In this document: positions 60,880 to 64,000 of the stretch, in pieces
Layout: each line of letters begins with the position of its first letter
How positions within the stretch are numbered: the first letter of the stretch is position 1
Source: JBJXGV01 sp046160485
GTDB lineage: Bacteria; Orphanbacterota; Orphanbacteria; JBJXGV01
Assembly: GCA_046160485.1 (NCBI GenBank)
Contig: JBJXGV010000012.1
Coordinates: 1 to 64,000, forward strand
Direction: 5' to 3'
DNA length: 64,000 nucleotides
The notes under the pieces: model-generated
Told to the model about the DNA's origin: nothing
Seen by the model: only the letters and a program-made list of their open reading frames with translations
The model's database searches: none
Position numbers and translations under genes: made by a program

Positions 60880-62195
60880 CGCTCCGCCACGCCGCTTGTC
60901 GATTCGTGCGCGAGCCGCGACAGCATCCATTGAGCGAGGACGACGTTCGCGATCAGAAAGAGGAGATAGCCACCGCACTGAGCCATCGCCAAACCGAGCG
61001 CGCCCCACGGCAGCGCCCAGTAGGTGAGCGCGACCGTGACGATTCCCCACCCGAGGTTCATCCAGAAAATCGCCCACATCCGGCCCATGCCGACGATCGC
61101 GTTGGCGAGCGGATACTGAAGCGACGTTAAGAGCGCCGTGGCGAGCATCACCACGAGCGCGGGCGCGGCGTTCTCGAATCCCGCGCCGTAGAAGCGGACG
61201 ATGGTCGGGCTCAGCAGTGCGAGCACCGCGACCACGGGAAGGGAGACTGCGAGCGTGGTTTTCATTCCGATTCGCAAGAGGCGCCGGACGGAAGAAGCGT
61301 CGCTGGCGCCTGCGCGCTCGGCGAACATCGGCGTGAGCACTTGGCCGAGAACGAGCGGAACGTGAAGTATCGCCATGCGCCAATGATTGACGGCGCTGTA
61401 GATCCCCATCTCGGCGTAGCCATTCGGTTCGCGCACGAGAAGCGCCGCAGCGATCCAGTTCACCGGAGCGACGATGACGCCGCCGAGCACCGCGGGGACG
61501 CCGAATCCCCAAAGCATCGCGAGCTTCGAATCGCCGAAATCGCCCCGGGGCGGCAGGCCGGCGGCGCGCGTCTCGGCCGCGAGCGCGCGGCGCATCAAAA
61601 GCCACGCCGCCGCCGCCGCGGCGACGAGGCCGCACACCGCGCCGGTCACGCCCCATCGCCACACGCCGATCAAGATGAAGAGCGAGGAGAGAACCGCGAC
61701 GACGAGATTCATCCGCGCCATCCGCTTGAACGCCTCGAGCCCCGCGAGCGCGCCGGTGACGACGGCGAGGAGCGCGCCGAAGAGGAGCATCCCCGCGGCG
61801 ATGCGGAGCGCCCCCGTCAGATGCGGGGCCGCGAGAACGCTGCGCGCGACGCGCGGTGCGAGGAGCACGAGGAGCGCGGCCATCGCGAGCCCGCCCGCGA
61901 GCCCGATCCTGTTCGAGAGCGCGATCACTCCGCTCGCGCGGCCGGGATTCTTGAGGCGATTCTCCGCGACGTACTTCGTCGCGGTCTGGCCCATACCGAG
62001 CACGCCGAACGACTGAAGCATCCCGACGGTGCTCTGAATCACGCCGAGTTCTCCGAACGCGGTTCGGCCGAGGAGGCGCGCGGCGACGATCATCGACACG
62101 AGGAGCGATCCGCGCGAACAGGTCACGCCGAGAACGGACCAGAACGTTCCGCGGAAGAGGCGCTTACCGAGCGCCGACGAGGGGAGCCGGATCAA
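60876..62195 (-). CDS. wzx: polysaccharide flippase (Wzx/MATE-like, oligosaccharide flippase family)
   Basis: 439-residue inner-membrane protein with about twelve helices, predicted to flip undecaprenyl-linked repeat units outward. The family look is clear in RLFRGTFWSVLGVTCSRGSLLVSMIVAARLLG, ARTAFGELGVIQSTVGMLQSFGVLGMGQTATKYVAE-like stretches and AVNHWRMAILHVPLVLGQVLTPMFAE. The best start is TTG at 62195, which overlaps the ligase stop (TTGA), since no ATG precedes the first helix. The upstream open frame lies inside wzy. Confidence 0.88.
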   Translation of the reverse strand: MIRLPSSALGKRLFRGTFWSVLGVTCSRGSLLVSMIVAARLLGRTAFGELGVIQSTVGMLQSFGVLGMGQTATKYVAENRLKNPGRASGVIALSNRIGLAGGLAMAALLVLLAPRVARSVLAAPHLTGALRIAAGMLLFGALLAVVTGALAGLEAFKRMARMNLVVAVLSSLFILIGVWRWGVTGAVCGLVAAAAAAWLLMRRALAAETRAAGLPPRGDFGDSKLAMLWGFGVPAVLGGVIVAPVNWIAAALLVREPNGYAEMGIYSAVNHWRMAILHVPLVLGQVLTPMFAERAGASDASSVRRLLRIGMKTTLAVSLPVVAVLALLSPTIVRFYGAGFENAAPALVVMLATALLTSLQYPLANAIVGMGRMWAIFWMNLGWGIVTVALTYWALPWGALGLAMAQCGGYLLFLIANVVLAQWMLSRLAHESTSGVAER

Positions 62196-63424
62196 GCGGG
62201 GACGTCGAGGGGCGCGCCGCTCGCGGGACCACCGACCCGGCGCGCGCGGTGGGCGGCGACAACGGTGGCGAAGAGGACCCAGTAGAGGCCCATCACGCGG
62301 TGGACGAGAAACGAGTCGGTCGCAAGACTCATGACGCCGAGCAGGCCGACCGTCGCGCCGTAGAGCGCGAGGGCGAGCGTCCGCACCGCCTCGTCCTCGT
62401 CGCTCGCGTAGGCACGCCAGAGCCAGAGAAGCGCGGCCGCGATAAACCAAACGAAGAGCCCGAATCCGATCGGCCCCGTCTCGACGAGCGCTCGGACGTA
62501 GTAGTTGTCGATGTAATGGAATCCATAGAGCCCGACGCCGACGAACCCGGTGCGGATCAACTCGCTCGCCGCCATCTCCCAGAGCGCCAGACGCGTCATG
62601 AAGGAAATGTCCTGCCCTTCGCCGGATGCGATCTCGACGATGCTCGCGAAACGGTCGCGGACGCTCGCGGGGAAAATGAGCCCGAAGACGAGTATCAAGC
62701 CGAGAAGAACCGCCGCCGAAACCGCGACGGGCCGCCTTCCCCACCGCCGGTGAATCAGCGCGAGGATCGCGACCGGCATCGCGACGTACGCAGTGCGGCT
62801 CAGCGAGAGCGCGAGGCAGAGCACCGCCGCGGCGAGAAGGACCGCGAGAAGGAACCGGCGCGGCCCAGGCGGCGCGTGCGAGAGGAGCGCGAAGAGAATG
62901 CAGGTCATCAGCAAGAGGTACGCAGCGAAAGTGTTGTGCTCGCGGTCGAATGTTCCCGTCAGGAATCCGTGCACCGAAGTGCTGTCGGGAAGTAGGAACG
63001 TCAGGACGCACTCGATGCCGAAGACGCCGAGCATGATCGCGACGAGCCGGCGCGCGAACCGCGCGTCGAGCGACATCGAGGAGATCGTCGCGAAGAGCCC
63101 CATGTAGGCGAGAAGCTGCACGGCCCGCAGCAGGAATGCGGGGCGCTCCAACATCGCTCCGAGGTGGATGAGCAATTGGAGTCCGAGGAAGGCCGCGTAC
63201 GCGAAGAGCGCCTTCTGCGGGGCGGTCGCGAGGGAGAGTCCCCCGCGCGGGCCGGCGAACGCAAAGACGCACCAGCCGGCGAGCCACAGAAGCGTGGCGA
63301 GCGTCGCGATGTAGATGTTGCCGGTTCGCGTGGCGTAGCGCGGCCCGAGCGGAAACAGGACGAGCAGAGCCGCGATGGCGACGCCGGCGAGCCCTACGTG
63401 TGACGCGTGTCGCGGCGAAGCCAA
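62192..63424 (-). CDS. O-antigen ligase/polymerase family membrane protein (Wzy-like)
   Basis: 410-residue polytopic protein with about twelve helices and the large periplasmic loop of the Wzy/WaaL family (about 255-310, with IVEIASGEGQDISFMTRLALWEMAASEL and VGLYGFHYIDNYYVRALVETGPIGFGL). TGTFDREHNTFAAYLLL holds an E-H-N-T pattern often seen in these proteins. TTG at 63424 is preferred because GAGGAG lies 9 nt upstream and a 50-residue basic extension would otherwise precede the first helix. It overlaps the Wzz-like gene by 31 bp. Polymerase versus ligase cannot be decided. Confidence 0.85.
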   Translation of the reverse strand: MASPRHASHVGLAGVAIAALLVLFPLGPRYATRTGNIYIATLATLLWLAGWCVFAFAGPRGGLSLATAPQKALFAYAAFLGLQLLIHLGAMLERPAFLLRAVQLLAYMGLFATISSMSLDARFARRLVAIMLGVFGIECVLTFLLPDSTSVHGFLTGTFDREHNTFAAYLLLMTCILFALLSHAPPGPRRFLLAVLLAAAVLCLALSLSRTAYVAMPVAILALIHRRWGRRPVAVSAAVLLGLILVFGLIFPASVRDRFASIVEIASGEGQDISFMTRLALWEMAASELIRTGFVGVGLYGFHYIDNYYVRALVETGPIGFGLFVWFIAAALLWLWRAYASDEDEAVRTLALALYGATVGLLGVMSLATDSFLVHRVMGLYWVLFATVVAAHRARRVGGPASGAPLDVPA

Positions 63425-64000
63425 GGGAGAAATCTCCTCGCGATCTGCGACCAGCGGCGCGCGTCGTCGGGATCGGCGAGCTTCGCGTAGCGATCGGCGC
63501 TGATGCTCGCGGCGAGGGCGACGACGAACGCCGCCGCCATCGCCGAAACGACGAGGATCGAGCGCTTCGGCCATGAGCGCCGCTCCGCCGGCACCGCGGT
63601 GTCGAGCACCTGGACAACCGGCGTCTCCTTCGCCTCGTCGAGTCGCGCCTGCTCGTACTCCTCGGTCAGGATCGCGAGCAGCGCCTCGCCGACCTTCGCT
63701 TCCCGCATCAGATGCGCTAGCCGGAGCCCGAGCGCCGGGAGCCGCGCGAACGGAATCTCGCTCGCGGAACTGACCTCGAATCCCTTCAACTGCGCCTCGA
63801 GCGAGGCGAGTTCGCGCGCGAGCGCGCGGTATTCCGGGTTCGACTCGGTCGCGTAGCCCTCGACGAGCGCCTTGCGGACTCGCAGCGCCATGGCCTGCGC
63901 CTCGAGTTCGGCGAACGCGGTGATCGCGGCCTTCGCCTGCTCGTCGAGCGCGACCGCGAGATTCTCCGTCTGAAACGCCGCGAGCGATTCCTCGGCCGCG
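63394..64000 (-). CDS. Wzz/GNVR-type chain-length determinant protein, 5' end beyond window
   Basis: The frame is open from the window edge to a TAG at 63394, so only the C-terminal 201 residues are seen. They comprise a long coiled-coil-like helix (from EESLAAFQTENLAV to EYRALARELASLEAQLKGFE and HLMREAKVGEALLAILTEEYEQARLDEA), then VVQVLDTAVPAERRSWPKR, the proline-rich lead into the second membrane helix (ILVVSAMAAAFVVALAASI), and a basic cytoplasmic tail. This matches the Wzz/GNVR family that sets polysaccharide chain length or helps export. The ligase gene overlaps its end by 31 bp. Confidence 0.88.
   Translation of the reverse strand, partial: AAEESLAAFQTENLAVALDEQAKAAITAFAELEAQAMALRVRKALVEGYATESNPEYRALARELASLEAQLKGFEVSSASEIPFARLPALGLRLAHLMREAKVGEALLAILTEEYEQARLDEAKETPVVQVLDTAVPAERRSWPKRSILVVSAMAAAFVVALAASISADRYAKLADPDDARRWSQIARRFLPWLRRDTRHT

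Overview
The window is very GC-rich bacterial chromosome, densely packed with housekeeping and envelope genes. LptD, an oligosaccharide flippase with ligase and Wzz-type genes, and a beta-barrel-like secreted protein point to a Gram-negative with two membranes. A FlgD-like C-terminal domain on a secreted protein, a PorX/PorY-type two-component pair and six-cysteine repeat proteins would suit an uncultured Fibrobacterota/Gemmatimonadota/'Eisenbacteria'-like lineage. No rRNA or marker phylogeny is available here, so that placement is inference. I saw no tRNA or rRNA genes, CRISPR array, insertion sequence or prophage.

Layout. 1-14900 (minus): an M23 peptidase, lnt, ecfT and truA run, then tal, htrA, purB, purL, purQ, a tandem-domain purS, purF and a truncated DUF2723 membrane protein. 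15153-15833 (plus): a family 2 glycosyltransferase. 15869-19400 (minus): tlpA-like thioredoxin, an overlooked 58-residue membrane protein, an amidohydrolase and rarA. 19494-23161: galE and an M16 peptidase. 23430-29192: a small acidic protein, an ExeA-type ATPase fused to a DNA-binding domain, carbamate kinase, an aminotransferase and a helix-hairpin-helix/barrel protein. 29412-34055: a cysteine-repeat secreted protein with a clear terminator, a plus-strand otsB-glycosyltransferase pair and a FlgD-tailed secreted protein. 34404-50948 (minus): hemC-like, serS, porY, porX, tsaE, tsaB, rimI, accD, an ABC ATPase, lptD, a tetraheme metallophosphatase-like lipoprotein and a VWA protein. 51114-64000: a surface polysaccharide locus (wecA-like, DegT, acyltransferase, several glycosyltransferases, wzx, wzy, wzz).

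The most striking observation is at 36688-38121. The reading frame of the tetraheme lipoprotein is interrupted by one in-frame TGA directly after Pro-Cys-Gly, at a place where I would expect a Cys. A perfect 7-bp hairpin with a G-starting loop follows at the spacing expected of a bacterial SECIS. TGA is used as a normal stop by most other genes here, so this looks like a selenocysteine codon rather than code reassignment. Other notable points are a HemC homologue lacking its cofactor cysteine and several active-site residues, an adjacent PorX-PorY pair, a tandem PurS, an ExeA-excisionase-type fusion and a 30-bp inverted repeat in an intergenic gap.

Genes are joined very tightly: about eighteen neighbouring pairs share an ATGA, GTGA or TTGA stop-start overlap, which suggests pervasive translational coupling. 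Eleven candidate promoters with a TTGAC-like -35 and 17-18 bp spacing (-10 often TAGNNT) sit at the heads of the transcription units.
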